Both the position numbers and the translations under genes were made by a program. The notes under the pieces were generated by a model. The model had not been told where the DNA came from, searched no databases, and saw only the letters and a list, made by a program, of their open reading frames with translations. Positions 48,796 through 55,529 of a stretch of 64,000 bases of DNA are shown here, one piece after another (positions within the stretch are counted from its first letter, which is position 1; each line of letters begins with the position of its first letter). Location of the stretch: positions 32,103 to 96,102 of the forward strand of contig CAYRGQ010000004.1 of assembly GCA_964423925.1 (NCBI GenBank), in the 5' to 3' direction. This DNA is from CAYRGQ01 sp964423925 (GTDB lineage Bacteria > Bacteroidota > Bacteroidia > Sphingobacteriales > Sphingobacteriaceae).

Positions 48796-49233
48796 CTACT
48801 CGATTTCTAAATTGTTGTATATCGTATTCAGTATCCGTTTCAGGTCTTCGAAATCCTGTTGGTTGAGATTTTTCCACGCTTCCTGACGTATCTCCCGCAC
48901 CTTGTCTGATAACGAATCGACAAGGTGGTCGCCAACCTCGGTGAGGTGGATGACAAAGCAACGCCGGTCCTTTGCGTGCACGCGCCGTTCGACGAGGTTC
49001 TTTGCGACTAATAGGTCGATAATGCGCGTGAGTGTCGGCTGATCTTTCGCACAACACTCCGCCAACTCCTTTTGGGATAAGTCCGGGCGGCTTTTTAGAT
49101 TCTTAAGCACTACCCATTGGTCTACCGTGATGCCAAAATCCCCATCATTAAAACGGTACTGGGCATATTGCTTAACTCGGCGGGCCGTGCGATCCAGCAA
49201 AAAGGAATAGGCGCTGTACTGCTCCTTTGTCAT
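48796..49233 (-). CDS. MarR-family transcriptional regulator
   Basis: A 145-aa winged-helix repressor: the DNA-recognition part is D-L-S-Q-K-E-L-A-E-C-C-A-K-D-Q-P-T-L-T-R-I (about residues 56-76), then the wing V-E-R-R-V-H-A-K-D-R-R. Two Cys at the start of the recognition region (C-C) may respond to oxidation. First gene of the marR-FNR-ferredoxin-NDH-2 operon, with its promoter in a very AT-rich region carrying an imperfect dyad, suggesting autoregulation. Ligand unknown. Confidence 0.9.
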   Translation of the reverse strand: MTKEQYSAYSFLLDRTARRVKQYAQYRFNDGDFGITVDQWVVLKNLKSRPDLSQKELAECCAKDQPTLTRIIDLLVAKNLVERRVHAKDRRCFVIHLTEVGDHLVDSLSDKVREIRQEAWKNLNQQDFEDLKRILNTIYNNLEIE

Positions 49234-49250
49234 AATAATAATTAGTACAA

Positions 49251-49282
49251 CAAATATAAGTATATTAATTATCTAATGCAAT
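49251..49282 (-). promoter_or_regulatory. Promoter for the marR redox operon
   Basis: Minus strand ATTG (49282-49279), 20-bp gap, TATATTTG (49258-49251). Transcription would start about 10-14 nt before the marR ATG. AT-rich inverted 7-mers flank the -7 box and may be the MarR operator. Confidence 0.55.
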
Positions 49283-49558
49283 ACCTATTTCGAGCTGTAT
49301 TTCCGGTCGACGAATAGCGTTAGCGGTCGATCGGGATACGGATAGTTTACCAATATTTTTGTGCCGTTTTGCGGATTGCGGTAGATAGGAAGCGACTACG
49401 TTTCCGAATGGGGGATAGGTCGCTCGATTATACAGTCTAGCAACAGCACGCCTCCAGCTGAGGATATTTCCTTTCCTGGGATGGCCGCGATAAAGTTGGA
49501 TATATCCCCATAAATGCGGCTGTGCGGTAGTCTGCTTAATTGACAATGAGGCTAAAAA

Positions 49559-49593
49559 ACAAACCCGCTTTGAAATCCTCAAAGCGGGTTTGT
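49559..49593 (-). terminator. Intrinsic terminator of secDF
   Basis: Stem of 15 bp: arms 49559-49573 and 49579-49593 with a 5-nt loop, followed on the minus strand by T-rich GTTTTTTAGC (49560 to about 49551). It lies 25 bp after the secDF stop. Confidence 0.88.
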
Positions 49594-49617
49594 ATAGCTA
49601 AAATGCTGAACTTTTAA

Positions 49618-52600
49618 TTACGCTTTAGCCGGTTTTAGTGGCGTTTTTTTCACGTCTTCCATGGCTGCTTTTTCTTCAGGTTTGTCGCTTTGAAGGTCTA
49701 CCACAAGCGGTGCGGCGATAAATATCGACGAATAGGTGCCCACAATAATACCGATCAGTATAGCGAATGAGAACCCGCGGATGACCTCACCGCCAAATAC
49801 AAACAGTACTGCCAATACGAAGATTAGCGTCAAGGAGGTGATAATGGTCCGGCTCAGCGTTTTGTTCACCGCGAGATTGATGGTTTCACCTATATCTTTG
49901 TGTTTAGACCCGGGTTTGCGGAGGTATTCCCGCAAGCGGTCGAAGACGACAACTGTGTCGTTAATGGAATAAGCGATGACCGTCAGGATGGCCGCTACGA
50001 AGTGCTGGTCGATATCCATTGAGAATGGCACGATGCCATCCAGCAGGGAGAACAACACGAGGATGACCACCGCATCATGTGTAGTGGATATGGCGGCCGC
50101 CAAGCTGTATTGCCATTTGCGGAAGCGGACGAGAATGTACAGCGTGATAATCAGGATGGAGAAGATTCCTGCATAAATCGCCCTTGTCTTGATATCGTTG
50201 GCGATAGTCGGGCTGACTTTCTGCGAACTCATGATCTCGAACGGATTATCACCCACCTTGCCCAAGCCTTCCTGCAGCTTAGCCAATACTTCGGCATTAG
50301 CCTCGTCCGACGTTTCTTCCACCATGTACGTAGTGGTCGCGCGGATTTGGTTTTGTGCACCGTAAATTTTCACTTCGGTATTTAAGCCAAAGGCCTCGTT
50401 GAGGTTGCCCCGAACTTCTTCCAAATCGATTGGCTGCTCAAACCGTACGGTATACGTGCGGCCTCCTTGGAAGTCTACACCTAGGCTAAATCCTTTCGTG
50501 AATACGGAAACCAATCCGATAGCCACGAAGAGGGCTGACGCGATATAGAATTTCTTGCGGTTCTGTACGAATCCGAAGTTGGCGTTGACCAACGTATTGG
50601 CGCTCCATGGGTAGGACACCGTAATCTTCCAGTCCTTGCTCAACATCCACTCGAAAATGATGCGTGTGATGAAAATCGCCGTAAACAAGGAAGTGATGAT
50701 ACCGATCATCAGTGTCGTAGCAAAACCTAAGATCGGACCGCTGCCGAAAATGAACAGGATCATACCAACCAAGAACGTCGTAATTTGCGAGTCAAGAATG
50801 GACGGCATTGCATGTTTGTAGCCGTCAGTGATGGCTTGTCTGACAGACTTGCCTTGGGCAAGCTCCTCGCGTATCCTTTCGTAGATGAGGATGTTGGCGT
50901 CGATGGCCGTACCGAAGGTGAGTACGATACCCGCGATGCCGGGCAGCGTCAATACGGCATTTAGCGAGGCGAGAACGCCCATGATGAAGAACACGTTAAA
51001 GATAACGGCGATGTTGGCTACCAAACCTGCGCGGTTGTAGTAGAAGATCATGAAGATCAGTACAATCACCAAGCCAATGATCGAAGAGTTGATACCCGCG
51101 TCGATAGCGGCTTGCCCTAAGGTGGGGCCCACTACGGCTTCTTCAACAATCTTAGCCGTTGTAGGCAAGCGGCCCGCGTTCAATACGTTAGCTAAGTCTT
51201 GTGTGTCCTCAACGGTAAAGCTACCGCTGATTTCAGAGCGTCCACCAGCAATTTCCGTATTGACGGTAGGCGCGGAATACACGACGTTGTCAAGGACGAT
51301 GGCGATGGACTGGCCGCGCTCGTTCATGCTTTTCGGAGCAGCTTCGGCCGTGATGCGACGCCATGCGCGGGCGCCCTCTGCATTCATTTCCATTGACACG
51401 ACAGGCTGGCCGTCTTGTCCGTAATCGGAGCGGGCCGAGGTTACCACATTACCGCTTAGTGCGGCGGTATTATCCATGCCTACAGGGCGGATGGCATACA
51501 TCTCCAGTTGCTCTGGCGCGCGCATGTCGGGCTTAACGGCCCATAGCAACTTTACGTTGGCCGGGATGATCTGCTGGGCCTCAGGGCTTCGCAAAAACGC
51601 GTTGACCTTCGCCGTGTCGCGCAATTGGGCGATCCCGACTACTGGACCAGGTGCCAAAACAACTTGGTTGTCGGGCGTCATCATGGTGGATGGCTGCAAC
51701 ACGTTGAATAGTGGGTTTTGCAGCGCTAGTAGGGGATCCGCTTCGCTTAGCGTTGTATCCGAACCTGCACCCAACGTGGCCAAAAGACCTGCGTCTGACT
51801 GGGTTGTGTCGGCTGCAGTTGTGTCGGTGGTAGCAGGTGTTTGCTGGCTGACGGTGCTTGCCAGTGCCGTATTTAGGTTCTCCAGAATCGGATAAACCTC
51901 CATGTTTTCGTAGGTGTTCCAAAATTCGAGTTTGGCTGATCCCTGCAACAAGTTGCGCACGCGCTGCTCGTCCGTCACGCCGGGCAATTCGATCATGATC
52001 CGGTTGGTACCTTGCTGCAACTGGATGTTGGGTGAAGCTACCCCGAATTTGTCAATCCGCGTACGCAGCACTTGGAAAGAGTTTTCGATCGCATTGTTCG
52101 ACTCACGCTCCAAGAAGCGCTCCACTTCAACATCGGTGCTGTTGGCCGTAATATGGGACGCGTTGTCTTTGGTCGCAAAAAACTTTGCTAGGGGCGTGCC
52201 GGGTAGCAGTTTTTGGAATTCTTCGACAAAAAGGCGCACGTATCCGGTTTGGCTGGATTTGGCGCGTTGCTCGGCGTTGGTTAATGCTTGGTTGAAGTTA
52301 TTGTCTGTAGGGTTGTCAGCGAGGGTACGAACAAGTTCCTGTATAGAAACTTCCATCGTCACGTTGATGCCCCCTTTCAGGTCTAGACCCAAAGCGATCT
52401 CATTGCCCTTGGCCTCGCGATAGGTGTATTTGGCTACGCCTAAGTCATAAACGACTTCGCCTGCCATGGAGTCCAAATACGCTTTCTCAAGCGCAATGTC
52501 ACCATTCGCATACGCTTTCGCGTCCCGCTCCACTTTCCGGGTCACAAATGTGAACGATAACGAATAAAGGCACGCTAGCGTGACAATTATTACCAAAAAA

Positions 52601-52623
52601 TTAATCAGCCCTTTACCTTGCAT
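49618..52623 (-). CDS. secDF: Fused protein-export membrane proteins SecD and SecF
   Basis: A 1001-aa fusion, the usual form in Bacteroidota, that uses the proton gradient to pull exported proteins through SecYEG. The SecD half (about 1-680) has the first helix at ~8-25, the large periplasmic P1 region (40-510, with an Asp/Thr-rich insertion around 260-290), G-L-D-L-K-G-G-I-N-V-T-M and the G-T-A-I-D-A-N-I-L-I motif in helix 4. The SecF half starts near 690 with V-D-F-Q-G-G-R-T-Y and has S-I-N-D-T-V-V-V-F-D-R. The D in these two motifs is the proton-carrying Asp known in SecDF. Its promoter is a TACCTTTG box at 52687-52680. Confidence 0.96.
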   Translation of the reverse strand: MQGKGLINFLVIIVTLACLYSLSFTFVTRKVERDAKAYANGDIALEKAYLDSMAGEVVYDLGVAKYTYREAKGNEIALGLDLKGGINVTMEVSIQELVRTLADNPTDNNFNQALTNAEQRAKSSQTGYVRLFVEEFQKLLPGTPLAKFFATKDNASHITANSTDVEVERFLERESNNAIENSFQVLRTRIDKFGVASPNIQLQQGTNRIMIELPGVTDEQRVRNLLQGSAKLEFWNTYENMEVYPILENLNTALASTVSQQTPATTDTTAADTTQSDAGLLATLGAGSDTTLSEADPLLALQNPLFNVLQPSTMMTPDNQVVLAPGPVVGIAQLRDTAKVNAFLRSPEAQQIIPANVKLLWAVKPDMRAPEQLEMYAIRPVGMDNTAALSGNVVTSARSDYGQDGQPVVSMEMNAEGARAWRRITAEAAPKSMNERGQSIAIVLDNVVYSAPTVNTEIAGGRSEISGSFTVEDTQDLANVLNAGRLPTTAKIVEEAVVGPTLGQAAIDAGINSSIIGLVIVLIFMIFYYNRAGLVANIAVIFNVFFIMGVLASLNAVLTLPGIAGIVLTFGTAIDANILIYERIREELAQGKSVRQAITDGYKHAMPSILDSQITTFLVGMILFIFGSGPILGFATTLMIGIITSLFTAIFITRIIFEWMLSKDWKITVSYPWSANTLVNANFGFVQNRKKFYIASALFVAIGLVSVFTKGFSLGVDFQGGRTYTVRFEQPIDLEEVRGNLNEAFGLNTEVKIYGAQNQIRATTTYMVEETSDEANAEVLAKLQEGLGKVGDNPFEIMSSQKVSPTIANDIKTRAIYAGIFSILIITLYILVRFRKWQYSLAAAISTTHDAVVILVLFSLLDGIVPFSMDIDQHFVAAILTVIAYSINDTVVVFDRLREYLRKPGSKHKDIGETINLAVNKTLSRTIITSLTLIFVLAVLFVFGGEVIRGFSFAILIGIIVGTYSSIFIAAPLVVDLQSDKPEEKAAMEDVKKTPLKPAKA

Positions 52624-52679
52624 TTTGTAGTTCTATTATTTGATCTTGGTTGTGATATACACATTTTTGTTAAGAACGG

Positions 52680-52687
52680 CAAAGGTA
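52680..52687 (-). promoter_or_regulatory. -7 promoter box for secDF
   Basis: Minus strand TACCTTTG, a full TAnnTTTG match 57 nt before the secDF ATG. A long A/T tract follows upstream; no perfect -33 TTTG. Confidence 0.55.
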
Positions 52688-52840
52688 AAAAAAAAGAACC
52701 GTGTAAAGAAAGTTAAATTTGGCAGTTCGCTAAAAATAAAATGGTGTGTTAGCAGGCGGAGGAGAGCCAATCGTTTCCTAAACGAGGACAGATGCAACAC
52801 GAGGGAGGTGTTTTGGATGGGCTAGGGGCGTCGGTCGGCG

Positions 52841-53010
52841 TACCGGGCTGTCGAATTCAGAGCGAAAACCGTTCGCCTCCAAGTGGGCAAATCCATCGAA
52901 ACGAGCGGTAAGATTTATGTGTATTGGGACTATTTGCTTATCAATGAGCCCCAGCAAGGTGTTCATATAGTGGATAACAGCAATCCTGCCAAGCCAAAAA
53001 ATATCGCATT
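52841..53010 (+). pseudogene. Remnant of an LVIVD-repeat protein gene
   Basis: Frame +2 relative to multiples of three reads, in pieces: Y-R-A-V-E-F-R-A-K, then V-R-L-Q-V-G-K-S-I-E-T, then S-G-K-I-Y-V-Y-W-D-Y-L-L-I-N-E-P, then Q-Q-G-V-H-I-V-D-N-S-N-P, then A-K-P-K-N-I-A-F-L. This is the order of the LVIVD (beta-propeller) repeat as found in Bacteroidota surface proteins, where one blade reads roughly K-I-Y-x-Y-x-x-Y-L-F-I-N-E then G-(I/V)-H-(I/V)-(I/V)-D-N-x-N-P. The frame starts just after a TAG (52823), lacks a signal peptide, and past N-I-A-F-L the resemblance stops. Both ends are therefore missing: only one blade survives. Confidence 0.62.
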
Positions 53011-53066
53011 CCTGGGCTGCGGTTTTAGCGCGACGCAGCAACCTGTGCACTTGCCAACGCTCCGAC

Positions 53067-53097
53067 CTTGCATTGTGCCGAATTAACAGTACTTTTG
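53067..53097 (+). promoter_or_regulatory. Promoter for the EamA gene
   Basis: CTTG (53067-53070), 19 bp, TACTTTTG (53090-53097). The ATG at 53121 lies 23 nt after it, which argues for that start and not for the upstream frame start at 53073. Confidence 0.6.
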
Positions 53098-53120
53098 CGG
53101 ATAATCCAATCGCCAGCCAC

Positions 53121-53996
53121 ATGTCATACGTTCTGGTAAGCGTCATCTTCAGCGTCATGGTATCGGTCATTTTGAAAATGGCGCGCCGCTATGCAGTGGA
53201 CACGACGCAAATCATTGCTTGGAATTATCCGGTGGCAGTATTGCTTTCGCTGATTTTTTTGGATCCGCCACTGCGTGGCTTGTCGTGGACGACGATGCCC
53301 TGGCCGGTATATCTGGCATTGGGCGTGCTGCTACCGGGGATTTTTGTGGCCATCGCCGGTTCCATCCGGTATACGGGTATTGTGCGAACCGAAGTAGCCC
53401 AGCGGATTTCCTTGGTTATTCCGCTTATCGCCGCCTTTTGGTTGTTCGATGAATCGCCCGAACCGTTGACGCTAGTGGGTGTAGCGATCGGGCTGGCCGC
53501 TATCGTATGTTCCATCGGCTGGCGGGCTGGCCGCAACCAATATGGCATGAACCACAAGGTGTGGTTGTATCCCTCGGTGGTCTTTTTAGGACTAGGCATC
53601 GTCGACGTTTTGTTTAAGCAGATTGCCGTCACGCAAGCTGTGCCTTACGCCACTTCCCTGTTGATTGTTTTCGTGTTGGCCATGCTAGTGGGCATAGCCT
53701 ACTTGGCGTATTCGGTGGGCAGGGGACACCGGCGATTTTCCATTCATGCTATTTTTTGGGGTGTCGTTCTGGGGCTGTTTAATTTTGGCAACATATTATT
53801 CTATATGAAGGCCCACCGTGCAATGCCCGAAAATCCGTCGATTGTCTTTACGGGGATGAATATTGGGGTAATCGCCTTGGGGGCTGTCGTTGGCGTGGCG
53901 CTTTTTAAGGAGAAACTGTCTAAACTCAATAAGGTCGGTATAATTTTGGCAGTTCTGTCCGTTATCGTTATCTTTTGGGATGAGCTTATTCGATGA
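53121..53996 (+). CDS. EamA/DMT-family transporter
   Basis: A 291-aa protein with about ten hydrophobic helices in two EamA-like halves (drug/metabolite transporter fold). The first half begins M-S-Y-V-L-V-S-V-I-F-S-V; the N-terminal half ends near G-L-A-A-I-V-C-S-I-G-W and the second starts at V-W-L-Y-P-S-V-V-F-L-G-L. The ATG at 53121 is supported by the promoter position. The exported metabolite is unknown. Its stop overlaps the YigZ gene start by 17 bp, so the two are translationally coupled. Confidence 0.88.
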   Translation: MSYVLVSVIFSVMVSVILKMARRYAVDTTQIIAWNYPVAVLLSLIFLDPPLRGLSWTTMPWPVYLALGVLLPGIFVAIAGSIRYTGIVRTEVAQRISLVIPLIAAFWLFDESPEPLTLVGVAIGLAAIVCSIGWRAGRNQYGMNHKVWLYPSVVFLGLGIVDVLFKQIAVTQAVPYATSLLIVFVLAMLVGIAYLAYSVGRGHRRFSIHAIFWGVVLGLFNFGNILFYMKAHRAMPENPSIVFTGMNIGVIALGAVVGVALFKEKLSKLNKVGIILAVLSVIVIFWDELIR

Positions 53997-54597
53997 CAGA
54001 TATCGCACCATTGTATCGTCGACTACCGGGCTGTTTCGCGACCGTGGTAGCAAGTTTATTGCGTATGCCTACCCGTTTCGAGATGAAAGCGAGCTGAAGG
54101 CGCGTATAGCGGCATTGAAGTCCGAACATCCGAAGGCTAGGCACCATTGCTGGGCATACCGCTTGACGCCCGATCGTTCCGTATTTCGGGTAAATGACGA
54201 CGGCGAACCCTCGGGTACGGCCGGACGCCCGATTCTGAATACGCTGCTTTCGCACGATGTTACCAATGTACTCGTGGTGGTAGTCCGTTATTTTGGCGGG
54301 ACGCTGTTGGGGGTTCCGGGGCTAATCAACGCCTATAAAATGGCTACACAAGATGCGCTGGCAAACGCGGAGATCATCGAAAAAACGGTCAATGACCTGT
54401 ATCGGGTGGGTTTTAGTTATCCACAACTGAACGATGTGATGCGCGTGGTGAAAGAGGAAGACTTGTCCGTCATTCGGCAGGATTTCGAGCAAACGTGCAC
54501 CTTGGAGTTCGAGGTGCAGCAGTCGCGGGTCAATGCTGTCATCGGGCGGTTGGAAAAACTCGACGATACTACCATCACTTATCTACGATCGACATGA
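53980..54597 (+). CDS. YigZ/IMPACT-family protein
   Basis: A 205-aa protein of the YigZ/IMPACT family. The N-terminal UPF0029 domain has S-K-F-I-A-Y and K-A-R-H-H-C-W-A-Y; D-D-G-E-P-S-G-T-A-G is its hallmark. The C-terminal ~70 residues are a ferredoxin-like domain of the family (DUF1949). Eukaryotic IMPACT members bind Gcn1; the bacterial role is not established (ribosome or RNA related in some reports). It overlaps the EamA gene by 17 bp and the next gene by 4 bp (ATGA), so this is a tightly packed operon. Confidence 0.9.
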   Translation: MSLFDDRYRTIVSSTTGLFRDRGSKFIAYAYPFRDESELKARIAALKSEHPKARHHCWAYRLTPDRSVFRVNDDGEPSGTAGRPILNTLLSHDVTNVLVVVVRYFGGTLLGVPGLINAYKMATQDALANAEIIEKTVNDLYRVGFSYPQLNDVMRVVKEEDLSVIRQDFEQTCTLEFEVQQSRVNAVIGRLEKLDDTTITYLRST

Positions 54598-55448
54598 TAC
54601 CCGAAACCGACTTGATTCTCAATGCGAATGGCAGCATTTATCACTTGAACTTGCTTCAAGAAGACGTGGCAGACACCATCATCACGGTAGGGGATCCCGA
54701 CCGGGTAGCCCTGGTCAGCCGCTATTTTGACCGAATCGATATCAAAAAAGGGAAGCGGGAGTTTATTACACATACGGGCTGGGTGGGCAAAAGGCGGGTG
54801 ACGGTATTGTCAACCGGTATTGGAACAGACAACATCGACATTGTCCTTAACGAAGTTGATGCATTGGTCAACGTCGACTTGGCGACGCGTCAGGCGCATT
54901 CGACCCATCGCACGCTGGATATCATTCGGATCGGAACCTCGGGGGGATTGCAGCCCGATATCCCCCTTGACTCCTTGGTGGTGTCAGGTTATGGGTTGGG
55001 TCTGGATGCGTTGATGGCTTTTTATCGCAAGGAGATGGATGTCGACGAGTCTGATTTGCTAGGTGCAATCCAAATGCATATGGAAAAACTTTCCTTACCT
55101 GCTTACCTTACCCGCGGCAGCGAAGTACTTGCACGCCAACTGGGCTTGGGTTCGGATGAGGGTATCACGGTTACGCTACCCGGGTTCTATGGGCCGCAGG
55201 GACGACAGGTTCGCGCGGATCTTCAACATCCTGACTTGCTAAGCCGGCTGTCCGGCTTTCGGTGTGGGGCAACCCGTATTGCAAACCTCGAAATGGAAAC
55301 GGCCGGCATATATGCGCTGGCCCGCGTTTTGGGTCACCGAGCGATTTCTATTAACGCAATTGTAGCCAACCGTGCCACCCTCCAGTTCAGTAAACATCCC
55401 GAACGGATCGTGGACCATGCCATTCAGACGGTGTTGGAGCGACTCTAG
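54594..55448 (+). CDS. Uridine/purine nucleoside phosphorylase family
   Basis: A 284-aa PNP_UDP_1-family phosphorylase. I start it at the ATG 54594, which overlaps the previous stop (ATGA). G-D-P-D-R-V near residue 33 is the phosphate-binding opening; G-I-G-T-D-N (phosphate), R-I-G-T-S-G-G-L (ribose/phosphate loop) and N-L-E-M-E-T-A-G-I-Y (base/ribose site) follow the family order. Cleaves a nucleoside with phosphate to base plus ribose-1-phosphate; the uridine-type residues suggest pyrimidine salvage, though purine use is possible. Confidence 0.88.
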   Translation: MIPETDLILNANGSIYHLNLLQEDVADTIITVGDPDRVALVSRYFDRIDIKKGKREFITHTGWVGKRRVTVLSTGIGTDNIDIVLNEVDALVNVDLATRQAHSTHRTLDIIRIGTSGGLQPDIPLDSLVVSGYGLGLDALMAFYRKEMDVDESDLLGAIQMHMEKLSLPAYLTRGSEVLARQLGLGSDEGITVTLPGFYGPQGRQVRADLQHPDLLSRLSGFRCGATRIANLEMETAGIYALARVLGHRAISINAIVANRATLQFSKHPERIVDHAIQTVLERL

Positions 55449-55493
55449 CCGTATCCCGCTATCGGACTCACCTTGTTTGCCCGCTTTATTCCG

Positions 55494-55501
55494 TATATTT
55501 G
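55494..55501 (+). promoter_or_regulatory. -7 promoter box for the acylase gene
   Basis: TATATTTG, 29 nt before the acylase ATG. The nearest TTG-type -33 element is at 18 bp (55473-55475), slightly short. Confidence 0.4.
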
Positions 55502-55529
55502 GTGCAAGCAACCAATAAATAAGACCTGA

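Larger units (their letters stand above)
49234..49617. other. Intergenic region between marR and secDF
   Basis: 384 bp. It contains the leftward marR promoter: ATTG (49282-49279), 20 bp, TATATTTG (49258-49251), within an AT-rich stretch with ATAATTA (49238-49244) and TAATTAT (49266-49272) as a possible weak dyad; and the secDF terminator. A 105-codon leftward frame across the middle (49582-49265) runs through the terminator and has no recognisable protein character, so I do not call it a gene. Confidence 0.6.
52624..53120. other. Intergenic region between secDF and the EamA gene
   Basis: 497 bp. It holds the secDF promoter, a decayed LVIVD-repeat coding remnant (about 52841-53010), and the EamA promoter. 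Frames on either strand through 52640-52825 and 52778-53170 have no recognisable product. Confidence 0.6.

Noticed and set aside
49265..49582. Leftward 105-aa frame in the marR-secDF spacer
   Set aside because: Runs through the secDF terminator hairpin and the marR promoter; no protein character.
52778..53170. Leftward 130-aa frame in the secDF-EamA spacer
   Set aside because: Opposes the LVIVD remnant and the EamA promoter and 5' end; no family resemblance.
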